Below, one piece after another: positions 12,644 to 26,478 of a stretch of 64,000 nucleotides of DNA. The translations under genes were made by a program, and so were the position numbers. The DNA is from Atherinomorus stipes (lineage: Eukaryota > Chordata > Actinopteri > Atheriniformes > Atherinidae). The stretch is from the NCBI GenBank assembly GCA_023101725.1, contig JALJCO010013366.1, positions 1 through 64,000 of the forward strand. The letters run 5' to 3'. The notes beneath the pieces are model-generated. The model did no database searches and was not told the DNA's origin. It saw only the letters and a list, made by a program, of their open reading frames with translations. Within the stretch, counting starts at the first letter, position 1. Every line of letters begins with the position of its first letter.

Positions 12644-15600
12644 CTAGAACTGCAAGCAGTTATCACGGGTTCCAAGCCCATCCACGCACCGCCTTCTCTG
12701 GCCCCGCCTTCCCTGGCCCCGCCTTCTCTGGTCCTGCCTCACCTTGTCCCGCCTCACGTAATTTAACATTGAATGTCATTTATAGCCCTCTATGAACAAA
12801 GGTGATCTAGTGATGTGCATGACAACCTGTTGTCTTCAGTTATGTTATAGGCAGTAGCCCACTTGAGTTTTCACAGTACTCCCTCTTTACAGTTAATTTC
12901 TTGAAATATAACCAATACTCATATAGCTGTTTCATGATCAAGTGGTTAAAAAGCAGTCTTTGGTCTCCCCTGTGCAACAGTACCTTGATTTCCCCAATTG
13001 CAATATCTCTGTGAAAAAAGCTTTAACTGGGATTTTCAACTTGTACTCATCTGATCTTTAAAATTTCAACTGGATGGGGTAGCTGGTGTCTAAAATAAGA
13101 AGTGTAAGGGGATTAGAAGCAGCATATGGTCTCCCCTGTGAAACAGTAGCTTAATTTCCCCAATTGCAATATCTGCACGAGAAAAGCTGTTTGGGTAATG
13201 TTGAGTGAGTTTTCAGGAAAATGTCTAACACCTGCAGAATTGTGGTTCTCGAGGACCAGCACTGGACACCCTTGTTGTAGACCAACATTCACAGAAAACT
13301 AACAGCCACCAACCACTCCAGATCCTCTGTTCTCAAACTTCACCACAAGCCTTACAATACAATAGGACTTCTGTTTTAACAGATGTTCCTACACATTCGC
13401 ACATGCACACACATCTGTGGCGATATGTTTGCTCCAGCAGGACTGACCACATACTTCAATTAGAATAATCAATGTCTTATCCATGTAAAAATGAAGACAA
13501 ACACACTACAAATCCCGCGGTGAACATCAGACATCAATATTTAATCATCCAGCTGGACGTCCGTGAGTCTGGCCTGCCAACCACGACCAGGATCTTCTCC
13601 TCCTGTCCTTTCACTGTTCTCAGTGTCTGAAGATGTGCCATCGCGCACCTCATTCACACACTCCCCAGCTGCATGCATGTTAGTGGCTCATCCCGATTGA
13701 AGGTTTATGTGCCCCTGGAAAACTAACAAGTTACATTTGACTTGCAAGGAAAAAAACATGTGTAACACTGTACCTGGTGACTCTAAGACAGATGTGTTGT
13801 CTAATTAGTAACTGGATGCTTCCAAGAGTTTGTAGCTTGATGGAGAAAAAAGTGAAACAATGTGATGTGATCTGAGAAGTTTCAAACCATCTGAACTGGG
13901 CTTGGAAGGTGTCACGATCCTGCCTTCTCTCACTGCAAGATGGGTTTGTGGCTCTGAGGATCACAATTTTTATTTCCATTCGGGTATCGTTACAGCCCTA
14001 TACATAAATGATCAATGACATAACCATGTAAAAATGAAGACAAACAGGACAGATGCAGACGTGAACTTTAGACAACATTGATATATTGCAGGATTAAAAA
14101 TCTTTGCCAAACTGCTTGGAATTCATGAGATATATCTTGACATTAACTGTAACAAGATTGTTTTTTATAGATTTATCTGTTATGGAAATCCTTGTGTTGC
14201 GCAAATTTGCATATTTCAACAAAAACTTAGCCTGTAAAAAAAAATTTAGAGTGATAGTTGGCTGGATTCAAACGTTCAGCATGATTAAAGGAATATCTCC
14301 ATCACATTTAGGCTGTCTAGGACAAACAGCTGACTTTTAATGATGTAATAATGAAAATCGGAGTATGGCCCACTCATAAAACATTCCCACTTTGTCCAAT
14401 CATAACCATCATCTAGGAATCAGCACAGAGTGATGATATGAACATACACAGTGAGTTTCATACATATCTGATCAATCGTTTGTGAAATATAAAAAGTGTT
14501 ACAGCGCCCCCTAGATTTAAAAAATTTCCATTATGCTACATGAGTAGATAATAACATTCCCTTGTTGGTGTAGGAGTTTCATGGAAATATCTGATGTGGT
14601 TTTAAAGTTATGGCCTTTGAAGTATGTAGCTAGCGTTGGTAAAATGTTTCAACACGCATAATTCCGCAACGGAAAAAAATTCCAACAATCGCTCTGATCA
14701 GTCTTTTTCTCTTGGTATCTACTTTGTGTGGTACAATTTTCAGTTGGATCGGGGTAAAACTCTAGGACGTGTAAAAAAAACAATGTTTTGCATATTTTGC
14801 ACTGTAGCAAAAAAAAAAATTATAGGCGGAAATGGGCGTGGCCTATGTCATAAAATTCAGGAGGGTCCAAGGAATCTGGGGATATAAGGCACTTAAATTT
14901 ACTCCAAGCCGTTTTCGAGCTAGAGGCCAAAACGTGCTACCCAATGGTATAGCGCCACCTAGTGTCTGACATGAGTTTTTTCTCTTTCATAATTTCACAA
15001 ACATTTTCTTCTACCATCCCTGTAAGTGGCTATATAAATCCACCTTTGGTTTGGCCTCCCTGGCCATTTTTGTTGGGTCAGGGGAAGAAAAATAGCGGTC
15101 CAGGGCCCCTCGGCTGATTTCCGCCCCTGGGTTACAAAATCGCTAATAAAACACGCCCACGTGGTCCAATCCTAACCATTCTTTTAGTATTATGCTCAGA
15201 GGGGTCTCTATCTACGTACCATGGGTGCGGCGTGCAGATCGGAACAGCGGTTTTCCCAATATAAAGAAATCAGGATAACAGCGCCCCCTAGATTTGAAAA
15301 ATTTCCTCCTTTGGTACATTTGTAGAAAATCAAGTTCCCCACTGGAGTTTTGAAGCGAATTGTAATTATCTGTTGTCGTTTTTGAGTTATGGCCTTTTAA
15401 GTTTTTAGCTAGTTTTTCAAAAATGTTTGTTTGCGCATAACTTCGTAACAAAACAATATTTTTAAAAAGTGCTTCCTTACGTTTGTTTGGCTTGGTCTGT
15501 AGTTTATATGGTACATTTTTCAGCCTGATCGGGCAAAAATCCTAGGACTAGTTCACAAAAATAGGTTTTGCATATATCGCCCCCTAGCAAAAAATCTATC

Positions 15601-15879
15601 TAGGCGCAAATGGGCGTGGCCTACGTCAGGAGATGCGGAAGGGTCCAAGGAATCTGTGGATCCAGGTCCCATAAATTTATTCCAAGCGGTTTGGGAGCTA
15701 GAGGCCAAAACGTACTACCCCCTGGTATAGCGCCCCCTAGTGTCCGACATGTGTCATTGCGCTTAAATCTCTACATGAACCACTTTTGTACCAGCCTATA
15801 TATGTGGCTATATTACAGCGTGTGTAGTTTTGGCTCCCCAGAGAGTTTTCACAGAGAAGAATAATAATAATAATAATAA
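12644..15879 (+). repeat. Array unit 4 (type A, 3236 bp)
   Basis: Same part order as unit 3. The 165-bp subrepeat block joins directly to GTTTGGGTAATGTTGAGTGA at 13188, without the T-rich segment of A' units. Monomer 2 (around 15,180-15,440) has diverged from its siblings in a short stretch. Confidence 0.9.
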
Positions 15880-18800
15880 CTAGAACTGCAAGCAGTTATC
15901 ACGGGTTCCAAGCCCATCCACGCACCGCCTTCTCTGGCCCCGCCTTCCCTGGCCCCGCCTTCCCTGGCCCCGCCTTCTCTGGTCCTGCCTCACCTTGTCC
16001 CGCCTCACGTAATTTAACATTGAATGTCATTTATAGCCCTCTATGAACAAAGGTGATCTAGTGATGTGCATGACAACCTGTTGTCTTCAGTTATGTTATA
16101 GGCAGTAGCCCACTTGAGTTTTCACAGTACTCCCTCTTTACAGTTAATTTCTTGAAATATAACCAATACTCATATAGCTGTTTCATGATCAAGTGGTTAA
16201 AAAGCAGTCTTTGGTCTCCCCTGTGCAACAGTACCTTGATTTCCCCAATTGCAATATCTCTGTGAAAAAAGCTTTAACTGGGATTTTCAACTTGTACTCA
16301 TCTGATCTTTAAAATTTCAACTGGATGGGGTAGCTGGTGTCTAAAATAAGAAGTGTAAGGGGATTAGAAGCAGCATATGGTCTCCCCTGTGAAACAGTAG
16401 CTTAATTTCCCCAATTGCAATATCTGCACGAGAAAAGCTGTTTGGGTAATGTTGAGTGAGTTTTCAGGAAAATGTCTAACACCTGCAGAATTGTGGTTCT
16501 CGAGGACCAGCACTGGACACCCTTGTTGTAGACCAACATTCACAGAAAACTAACAGCCACCAACCACTCCAGATCCTCTGTTCTCAAACTTCACCACAAG
16601 CCTTACAATACAATAGGACTTCTGTTTTAACAGATGTTCCTACACATTCGCACATGCACACACATCTGTGGCGATATGTTTGCTCCAGCAGGACTGACCA
16701 CATACTTCAATTAGAATAATCAATGTCTTATCCATGTAAAAATGAAGACAAACACACTACAAATCCCGCGGTGAATATCAGACATCAATATTTAAACATC
16801 CAGCTGGACGTCCGTGCGTCTGGCCTGCCAACCACGACCAGGATCTTCTCCTCCTGTCCTTTCACTGTTCTCAGTGTCTGAAGATGTGCCATCGCGCACC
16901 TCATTCACACACTCCCCAGCTGCATGCATGTTAGTGGCTCATCCCGATTGAAGGTTTATGTGCCCCTGGAAAACTGACAAGTTACATTTGACTTGCAAGG
17001 AAAAAAAACATGTGTAACACTGTACCTGGTGACTCTAAGACAGATGTGTTGTCTAATTAGTAACTGGATGCTTCCAAGAGTTTGTAGCTTGATGGAGAAA
17101 AAAGTGAAACAATGTGATGTGATCTGAGAAGTTTCAAACCATCTGAACTGGGCTTGGAAGGTGTCACGATCCTGCCTTCTCTCACTGCAAGATGGGTTTG
17201 TGGCTCTGAGGATCACAATTTTTATTTCCATTCGGGTATCGTTACAGCCCTATACATAAATGATCAATGACATAACCATGTAAAAATGAAGACAAACAGG
17301 ACAGATGCAGACGTGAACTTTAGACAACATTGATATATTGCAGGATTAAAAATCTTTGCCAAACTGCTTGGAATTCATGAGATATATCTTGACATTAACT
17401 GTAACAAGATTGTTTTTTATAGATTTATCTGTTATGGAAATCCTTGTGTTGCGCAAATTTGCATATTTCAACAAAAACTTAGCCTGTGAAAAAAAATTTA
17501 GAGTGATAGTTGGCTGGATTCAAACGTTCAGCATGATTAAAGGAATATCTCCATCACATTTAGGCTGTCTAGGACAAACAGCTGACTTTTAATGATGTAA
17601 TAATGAAAATCGGAGTATGGCCCACTCATAAAACATTCCCACTTTGTCCAATCATAACCATCATCTAGGAATCAGCACAGAGTGATGATATGAACATACA
17701 CAGTGAGTTTCATACATATCTGATCAATCGTTTGTGAAATATAAAAAGTGTTACAGCGCCCCCTAGATTTAAAAAATTTCCATTATGCTACATGAGTAGA
17801 TAATAACATTCCCTTGTTGGTGTAGGAGTTTCATGGAAATATCTGATGTGGTTTTAAAGTTATGGCCTTTGAAGTATGTAGCTAGCGTTGGTAAAATGTT
17901 TCAACACGCATAATTCCGCAACGGAAAAAAATTCCAACAATCGCTCTGATCAGTCTTTTTCTCTTGGTATCTACTTTGTGTGGTACAATTTTCAGTTGGA
18001 TCGGGGTAAAACTCTAGGACGTGTAAAAAAAACAATGTTTTGCATATTTTGCACTGTAGCAAAAAAAAAATTATAGGCGGAAATGGGCGTGGCCTATGTC
18101 ATAAAATTCAGGAGGGTCCAAGGAATCTGGGGATATAAGGCACTTAAATTTACTCCAAGCCGTTTTCGAGCTAGAGGCCAAAACGTGCTACCCAATGGTA
18201 TAGCGCCACCTAGTGTCTGACATGAGTTTTTTCTCTTTCATAATTTCACAAACATTTTCTTCTACCATCCCTGTAAGTGGCTATATAAATCCACCTTTGG
18301 TTTGGCCTCCCTGGCCATTTTTGTTGGGTCAGGGGAAGAAAAATAGCGGTCCAGGGCCCCTCGGCTGATTTCCGCCCCTGGGTTACAAAATCGCTTATAA
18401 AACACGCCCACGTGGTCCAATCCTAACCATTTATTCTAGTATTATGCTCACAGAGGGTCTATCTACGTACCTTGGGTGCGGCATGCAGATCGGATCAGCG
18501 GTTTTCCCAATATAAAAAATTCAGGATAACAGCGCCCCCTAGATTCTGAAAAATTTTTTCCTTCAGTACATTAGTAGAAAATCAAGTTCCGCACTTGGGT
18601 TTTGAAGCTGATGCAATTATCTGTTGTCGTTTCTGAGATATGGCCTTTTAAGTTTTTAGCTAGTTTTTCAAAAATGTTTGTTTGTGTATAACTTCGTAAC
18701 AGAACAATATTTTTAAAAAGTGCTTCCTTACGTTTGTTTGTCTTGGTCTGTAGTTTATATGGTACATTTTTCAGCCTGATCGGGCAAAAATCCTAGGACT

Positions 18801-19130
18801 AGTTCACAAAAATAGGTTTTGCATATATCGCCCCCTAGCAAAAAATCTATCTAGGCGCAAATGGGCGTGGCCTATGTCAGGAGATGCGGAAGGGTCCAAG
18901 GAATCTGTGGATCCAGGTCCCATAAATTTATTCCAAGCGGTTTGGGAGCTAGAGGCCAAAACGTACTACCCCCTGGTATAGCGCCCCCTAGTGTCCGACA
19001 TGTGTCATTGCGCTTAAATCTCTACATGAACCACTTTTGTACCAGCCTATATATGTGGCTATATTACAGCGTGTGCAGTTTTGGCTCCCCAGAGAGTTTT
19101 CACAGAGAAGAATAATAATAATAATAATAA
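15880..19130 (+). repeat. Array unit 5 (type A, 3251 bp)
   Basis: Same junction structure as unit 4 (subrepeats joined directly to GTTTGGGTAATG at 16440). The 15-bp VNTR has six CGCC steps here against five in unit 4. Confidence 0.9.
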
Positions 19131-22100
19131 CTAGAACTGCAAGCAGTTATCACGGGTTCCAAGCCCATCCACGCACCGCCTTCTCTGGCCCCGCCTTCCC
19201 TGGCCCCGCCTTCTCTGGTCCTGCCTCACCTTGTCCCGCCTCACGTAATTTAACATTGAATGTCATTTATAGCCCTCTATGAACAAAGGTGATCTAGTGA
19301 TGTGCATGACAACCTGTTGTCTTCAGTTATGTTATAGGCAGTAGCCCACTTGAGTTTTCACAGTACTCCCTCTTTACAGTTAATTTCTTGAAATATAACC
19401 AATACTCATATAGCTGTTTCATGATCAAGTGGTTAAAAAGCAGTCTTTGGTCTCCCCTGTGCAACAGTACCTTGATTTCCCCAATTGCAATATCTCTGTG
19501 AGAAAAGCTTTAACTGGGATTTTCAACTTGTACTCATCTGATCTTTAAAATTTCAACTGGATGGGGTAGCTGGTGTCTAAAATAAGAAGTGTAAGGGGAT
19601 TAGAAGCAGCATATGGTCTCCCCTGTGAAACAGTAGCTTAATTTCCCCAATTGCAATATCTGCACGAGAAAAGCTTAACTGGGATTTTCAACTTTTCTAA
19701 ATTTTTTTTTGGTGGTTTTTTTTGTTTGTTTTTTTTTTGTTAAAATGTTCTGGTTGTGCTTTGTGTGTTTGGTGGTTTGTTTTTGCTGTTTTCAAATGTT
19801 TGCTTGCATACTTTGCCGGAGCGACCAATAAAAATCGTCCGCTAGTTGTTTTCCTTGTCCTTGTTTTGTCGTTTCGCCCTATCAGCTGAAACCTGTTGTC
19901 TTTATTTTGGTACAGCATGAAGTTTGTGTGTTTGGGTAATGTTGAGTGAGTTTTCAGGAAAATGTCTAACACCTGCAGAATTGTGGTTCTCGAGGACCAG
20001 CACTGGACACCCCTGTTGTAGACCAACATTCACAGAAAACTAACAGCCACCAACCACTCCAGATCCTCTGTTCTCAAACTTCACCACAAGCCTTACAATA
20101 CAATAGGACTTCTGTTTTAACAGATGTTCCTACACATTCGCACATGCACACACATCTGTGGCGATATGTTTGCTCCAGCAGGACTGACCACATACTTCAA
20201 TTAGAATAATCAATGTCTTATCCATGTAAAAATGAAGACAAACACACTACAAATCCCGCGGTGAATATCAGACATCAATATTTAAACATCCAGCTGGACG
20301 TCCGTGAGTCTGGCCTGCCAACCACGACCAGGATCTTCTCCTCCTGTCCTTTCACTGTTCTCAGTGTCTGAAGATGTGCCATCGCGCACCTCATTCACAC
20401 ACTCCCCAGCTGCATGCATGTTAGTGGCTCATCCCGATTGAAGGTTTATGTGCCCCTGGAAAACTGACAAGTTACATTTGACTTGCAAGGAAAAAAACAT
20501 GTGTAACACTGTACCTGGTGACTCTAAGACAGATGTGTTGTCTAATTAGTAACTGGATGCTTCCAAGAGTTTGTAGCTTGATGGAGAAAAAAGTGAAACA
20601 ATGTGATGGGATCTGAGAAGTTTCAAACCATCTGAACTGGGCTTGGAAGGTGTCACGATCCTGCCTTCTCTCACTGCAAGATGGGTTTGTGGCTCTGAGG
20701 ATCACAATTTTTATTTCCATTCGGGTATCGTTACAGCCCTATACATAAATGATCAATGACATAACCATGTAAAAATGAAGACAAACAGGACAGATGCAGA
20801 CGTGAACTTTAGACAACATTGATATATTGCAGGATTAAAAATCTTTGCCAAACTGCTTGGAATTCATGAGATATATCTTGACATTAACTGTAACAAGATT
20901 GTTTTTTATAGATTTATCTGTTATGGAAATCCTTGTGTTGCGCAAATTTGCATATTTCAACAAAAACTTAGCCTGTAAAAAAAAATTTAGAGTGATAGTT
21001 GGCTGGATTCAAACGTTCAGCATGATTAAAGGAATATCTCCATCACATTTAGGCTGTCTAGGACAAACAGCTGACTTTTAATGATGTAATAATGAAAATC
21101 GGAGTATGGCCCACTCATAAAACATTCCCACTTTGTCCAATCATAACCATCATCTAGGAATCAGCACAGAGTGATGATATGAACATACACAGTGAGTTTC
21201 ATACATATCTGATCAATCGTTTGTGAAATATAAAAAGTGTTACAGCGCCCCCTAGATTTAAAAAATTTCCATTATGCTACATGAGTAGATAATAACATTC
21301 CCTTGTTGGTGTAGGAGTTTCATGGAAATATCTGATGTGGTTTTAAAGTTATGGCCTTTGAAGTATGTAGCTAGCGTTGGTAAAATGTTTCAACACGCAT
21401 AATTCCGCAACGGAAAAAAATTCCAACAATCCCTCTGATCAGTCTTTTTCTCTTGGTATCTACTTTGTGTGGTACAATTTTCAGTTGGATCGGGGTAAAA
21501 CTCTAGGACGTGTAAAAAAAACAATGTTTTGCATATTTTGCACTGTAGCAAAAAAAAAATTATAGGCGGAAATGGGCGTGGCCTATGTCATAAAATTCAG
21601 GAGGGTCCAAGGAATCTGGGGATATAAGGCACTTAAATTTACTCCAAGCCGTTTTCGAGCTAGAGGCCAAAACGTGCTACCCAATGGTATAGCGCCACCT
21701 AGTGTCTGACATGAGTTTTTTCTCTTTTATAATTTCACAAACATTTTCTTCTACCATCCCTGTAAGTGGCTATATAAATCCACCTTTGGTTTGGCCTCCC
21801 TGGCCATTTTTGTTGGGTCAGGGGAAGAAAAATAGCGGTCCAGGGCCCCTCGGCTGATTTCCGCCCCTGGGTTACAAAATCGCTAATAAAACACGCCCAC
21901 GTGGTCCAATCCTAACCATCTTCTAGAATTATGCTCACAGAGGGTCACTATCTACGTACCCTGGGTGTGGCGTGCAGATCGGAACAGCGGTTTTCCCAAT
22001 ATAAAAAAATCAGGATAACAGCGCCCCCTAGATTCTGAAAAATTTCCTCCTTCGGTACATTTGTAGAAAATCAAGTTCCGCACTTGGGTTTTGAAGCTCA

Positions 22101-22619
22101 TGAAATTATCTGTTGTCGTTTCTGAGATATGGCCTTTTAAATTTTTAGTTAGTTTTTCAAAAATGTTTGATTGCGCATAACTTCGTAACAGAACAATATT
22201 TTTAAAAAGTGCTTCCTTACGTTTGTTTGGCTTGGTCTGTAGTTTATATGGTACATTTTTCAGCCTGATCGGGCAAAAATCCTAGGACTAGTTCACAAAA
22301 ATAGGTTTTGCATATATCGCCCCCTAGCAAAAAATCTATCTAGGCGCAAATGGGCGTGGCCTACGTCAGGAGATGCGGAAGGGTCCAAGGAATCTGTGGA
22401 TCCAGGTCCCATAAATTTATTCCAAGCGGTTTGGGAGCTAGAGGCCAAAACGTACTACCCCCTGGTATAGCGCCCCCTAGTGTCCGACATGTGTCATTGC
22501 GCTTAAATCTCTACATGAACCACTTTTGTACCAGCCTATATATGTGGCTATATTACAGCGTGTGTAGTTTTGGCTCCCCAGAGAGTTTTCACAGAGAAGA
22601 ATAATAATAATAATAATAA
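19131..22619 (+). repeat. Array unit 6 (type A', 3489 bp)
   Basis: Carries the same extra segment as unit 2, but here it is shortened by many one- to four-base losses at 19,690-19,915. The rest of the unit is close to identical to the other A units. Confidence 0.9.
19690..19915 (+). other. Deletion-rich copy of the A' segment; possible low-quality consensus
   Basis: Aligned by eye with 6,490-6,690, this stretch keeps word order but has lost single or paired bases about every ten positions, for example ACGGAGCGACCAATCAAAAA against CCGGAGCGACCAATAAAAA. It begins with long T runs. The flanking array is almost free of such changes, so either this is a badly corrected stretch of reads or a truly decayed fragment. 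Confidence 0.6.
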
Positions 22620-25600
22620 CTAGAACTGCAAGCAGTTATCACGGGTTCCAAGCCCATCCACGCACCGCCTTCTCTGGCCCCGCCTTCCCTGGTCCCGCCT
22701 TCCCTGGTCCCGCCTCACCTGTCCCGTCTCCCTTCAATCAACATAGAATGTCATTTATTGCCCTTTATGAACATAGGTGATCTCGTGATCTGCATGATAA
22801 CCTGTTCAGGTCTTCAGTTATGTTATAGGCAGTAGCCTACTTGAGTTTTTTCAGTACTACCTCTTTACTGTTAATTTCTTTAAATATAACCAATGCTCAT
22901 ATAACTGTTTCATGATCAAGTGGTTAAAAAGCAGCATGTGGTCTCGCTGTGAAGCAGGAGCTTAATTTCTGCAAATGCAATATCTGCATGACAAAAGCTG
23001 AAACTGAGATTTTCAACTTTACCTATTCTGATCTTAAAAATTTCAACTGGATGGGGTAGCTGGTGTCTAAAATAAGTGTAAGAGGGTTCGAAGTAGCATA
23101 TGGTCTCCCCTGTGAAACAGTTGCTTAATTTCCCCAATTGCAATATCTGCATGAGAAAAGCTTAAACTGGGAATTTCAACTTGTACTAATCTGATCTGAA
23201 AATTTTTAACTGGATTGGGTAGCTGGTGTCTAAAATAAGAAGTGTTATGGGATGAAAAGAAGCATATGGTCTCCCCTGTGAAACAGTAGCTTAATTTCCC
23301 CAATTGCAATATCTGCATGAGAAACGCTTAAACTGGGATTTTCAACTTGTATTAATCTGATCTTAAAAATTCCCATTGGATGGGGTAGCTAGTGTCTAAA
23401 ATAAGTGTAAGGGGTTTAGAAGCAGCGTATGGTCTCCCCTGTGAAACCTTTGCTTAATTTTCCCATTTGCAATATCTGCACGAGAAAAGCTTTAACTGGG
23501 ATTTTCAACTTGCACTCATCTGATCTTAAAAATTTCAACTGGATGGGGTAGCAAGTGTCTAAAATAAGAAGTTAACGGGAATTAGAAGCAGCATATGGTC
23601 TCCCTTGTGAAACAGTAGCTTAATTTCCCCAATTGGAATATCTGCACGAGAAAAGCTTTAACTGGGATTTTCAACTTGCACTCATCTGATCTTAAAAATT
23701 TCAACTGGATGGGGTAGCTAGTGTCTAAAATAAGAAGTGAAAGTGGTTTGGAAGCAGCTTAGGGTGTCTCCTGCAAAGCAGCAACTTTATTTCCCCGATC
23801 ACAATATCTTGCCGAGAAGAGCTGAAAACTAAGATTTTAAAAGCAGAAGCTGTTAAATGAAATATATTTTGCATAAGGCATGAAGTTCTGGTAGGTTACT
23901 GGCATTTCAGACAAATACCAGTTCCATCATGGATGGCTAGTATTGATCAGATCTTTGTTTGAAAATGTTCACTGTTAATAAATGATTTAGCTTAAGAGTT
24001 CTCTTGTGGCTTTTTAGTCAAATCATTTGGCTCAGGGATGATCACAAATTGGTTCCCATTTTCAGCCCAAATTACTCAAAAAGAACTGATTGAGTTGAAA
24101 TCATTTGTTCTCCTCTAGTTTAAAAATCCCATCTTCCCCTGCTTCATGTGGTCATATTGTTTTCCCCAATTAAGACTCATCAGGCAATGAAAATAAGTGA
24201 ATATGTTACCTAAGATTCTTAAGTTCAAGGTAGATTAATAAGAATGTCTAATGAGTTCTTTCATCTGCTGTGAAACTTTTTTACAACTCAACTACCGGGT
24301 ATAGGATGACTTTTTTTTGTAGGATTGATCGTGACTGATTTTTCAGGATTACCTAAATACATGCAGGATTGTGGCCCTCAAAGACCGGAGGTGGACACCA
24401 ACAATGTAGACCAACAATCACAGAAATCTTTTAGGCACCTTTCCAGATCCTGTTTCCAACATTCACTACAAGCATCAATACAAGCAGACTTCTGTGTTAA
24501 CAGTCATTCCTTAATGTTTTTCAGACAAACACACATCTGTGAAGATATGCTTGGTCCAGCAGGAATGACAAATCACTCCAGATCCTCTGTCCTTTGCTCT
24601 CACCAGCAACATAATTACAACAGGTCTTCTGTGTTAATAGTGGTTACTAAACTTATTTAGCCAGTCATCCATTTGTGAAGATTTGTTGGGTAGAGCAGGA
24701 CTGAGGAAATACTTCATGCAGTGAAATGATCAATGTAGGCTAATAACCATGTAAAATGAAGACAAACACACTGCAAATGTAGGTGTGAACTTCAGACATG
24801 TGTTTTTAAAGAAGTAGCATTTGAAAAGCTGAAATGACTTGATTTGCATCCAGGTACACACAATGACAACCTGATTCAGTCAGAATCTTTAGGGAATCTT
24901 TACCAAAATGCTTGGGATTCATAAGGACTATCTTGAGGTTCACTGAAGAAGGTTTGGCGTTTACATAAAACATGTCCACTTTGTCCAATCTTAACCGTCC
25001 TCTAAGAATCAGCTCAGAGTGATGCTATGAACATACCTAGCGAGTTTGAGGCATATCTGATAAACCATGTACGTGATATAAAGTAAATCCGAGTTATAGC
25101 GCCCCCTAGAATTTTCAAATTTTTTTTCCTTTGGCCCATGAGTAGAAAATCAAGTTCCCCTATTGGTGTATGAGTTTCATATAATTATCTGTTGTCGTTT
25201 TTGAATAGTGGCCTTTTAAGTATTTAGCTAGTTTTTGCATAATGTTAGTTCGCATATAACTTTGTAACTAAAAGTAAGTTTCAAAAATCGCTTGCATACG
25301 TTTTTTTCTCTCTGTCTATAGAAACTGTGGTAGGATTTTCAGCCTGATTGGGTAAAATCCCACGGACAAGTTCACGAAGATAGGTTTTGTATATTTTGCA
25401 TTGTAGTGAAAAAAAAATTATAGGCGGAAATGGGCGTGGCCTATGTCATAAAATCTGGGAGGGTCCAAGGAATCTGGGGATATAAGGCACTTTAAGATGC
25501 GCCAAGCCGTTTGCGAGCTAGAGGCCAAAACGTAAAAGACATTGGTATAGCGCCACCTAGTGTCTGACAAGTGTCATTTTTTTTGTGGTCCACACAAAAA

Positions 25601-26478
25601 AAGTTTTCTACAAGCCCTGTTAGTGGCTTTATTATTGCACATTTGGTTTAGCCTCCCTGGCCATTTTTGTTAGGTCGGGGGGAAGAAAATCAGCGGTCCT
25701 GGGCCCCTGCGTGAGTTGAGCACCTGGGATTAGAAAATCGCTAATAAAACACGCCCACTTCATCCAATTGTAACCATATTCTAGGAATTTACTCACAGAG
25801 GGTCTATCTACATACCCTGGGAGTGGTGTCAAGATTGGATCAGCGGTTTTCCCAATATAAAAAATTCAGGATTATAGCGCCCCCTAGATTCTGAAAATTT
25901 TTTTCTTTCGGTACGCTAGTAGAAAATCAAGTTCCGCACTTGGGTTTTGAAGCTGATGCAATTATCTGTTGTCGTTTCCGAGATATGGCCTTTTAAGTTT
26001 TTAGCTAGTTTTTCAAAAATGTTTGTTTGTGCATAACTTTGTAACAGAACAACATTTCAAAAAAGTGCTTCCTTACGTTTTTTTCTCTTGGTCTCTAGTT
26101 TATGTGATACAATTTTCAGCCTGATTGGGCAAAATCCTGAGGACTAGTTTACAAAAATAGGTTTTGCAAATATCGCCCCCTAGCGAAAAAATTTTATAGG
26201 CGCAAATGGGCGTGGCCTATATCAGGAGATGCAGGAGGGTCCAAGGAATCTGGGGATCCAAGTCCCATAAATTTATTCCAAGCGGTGTTCGAGCTAGAGG
26301 CCAAAACGTTTGACCCCCTGGTATAGCGCCACCTAGTGTCTGACATGTGTAATTTTTCTGCTCTGACCACCTCGGAACTATATGTACAAGCCTATATATG
26401 TGGCTATATTACATCGTGTGCAGTTTTGCCTCCCCACATGCATTTACGGCGGCGGAATAATAATAATAATAAGAATAA
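22620..26478 (+). repeat. Array unit 7 (type B, 3859 bp)
   Basis: A second full B unit with six 165-bp subrepeats (about 22905-23830) and the B spacer. Compared with unit 1 it has small indels in the subrepeats and one extra T in the run at about 24311-24318, which breaks the long open frame seen in units 1 and 8. Confidence 0.9.
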
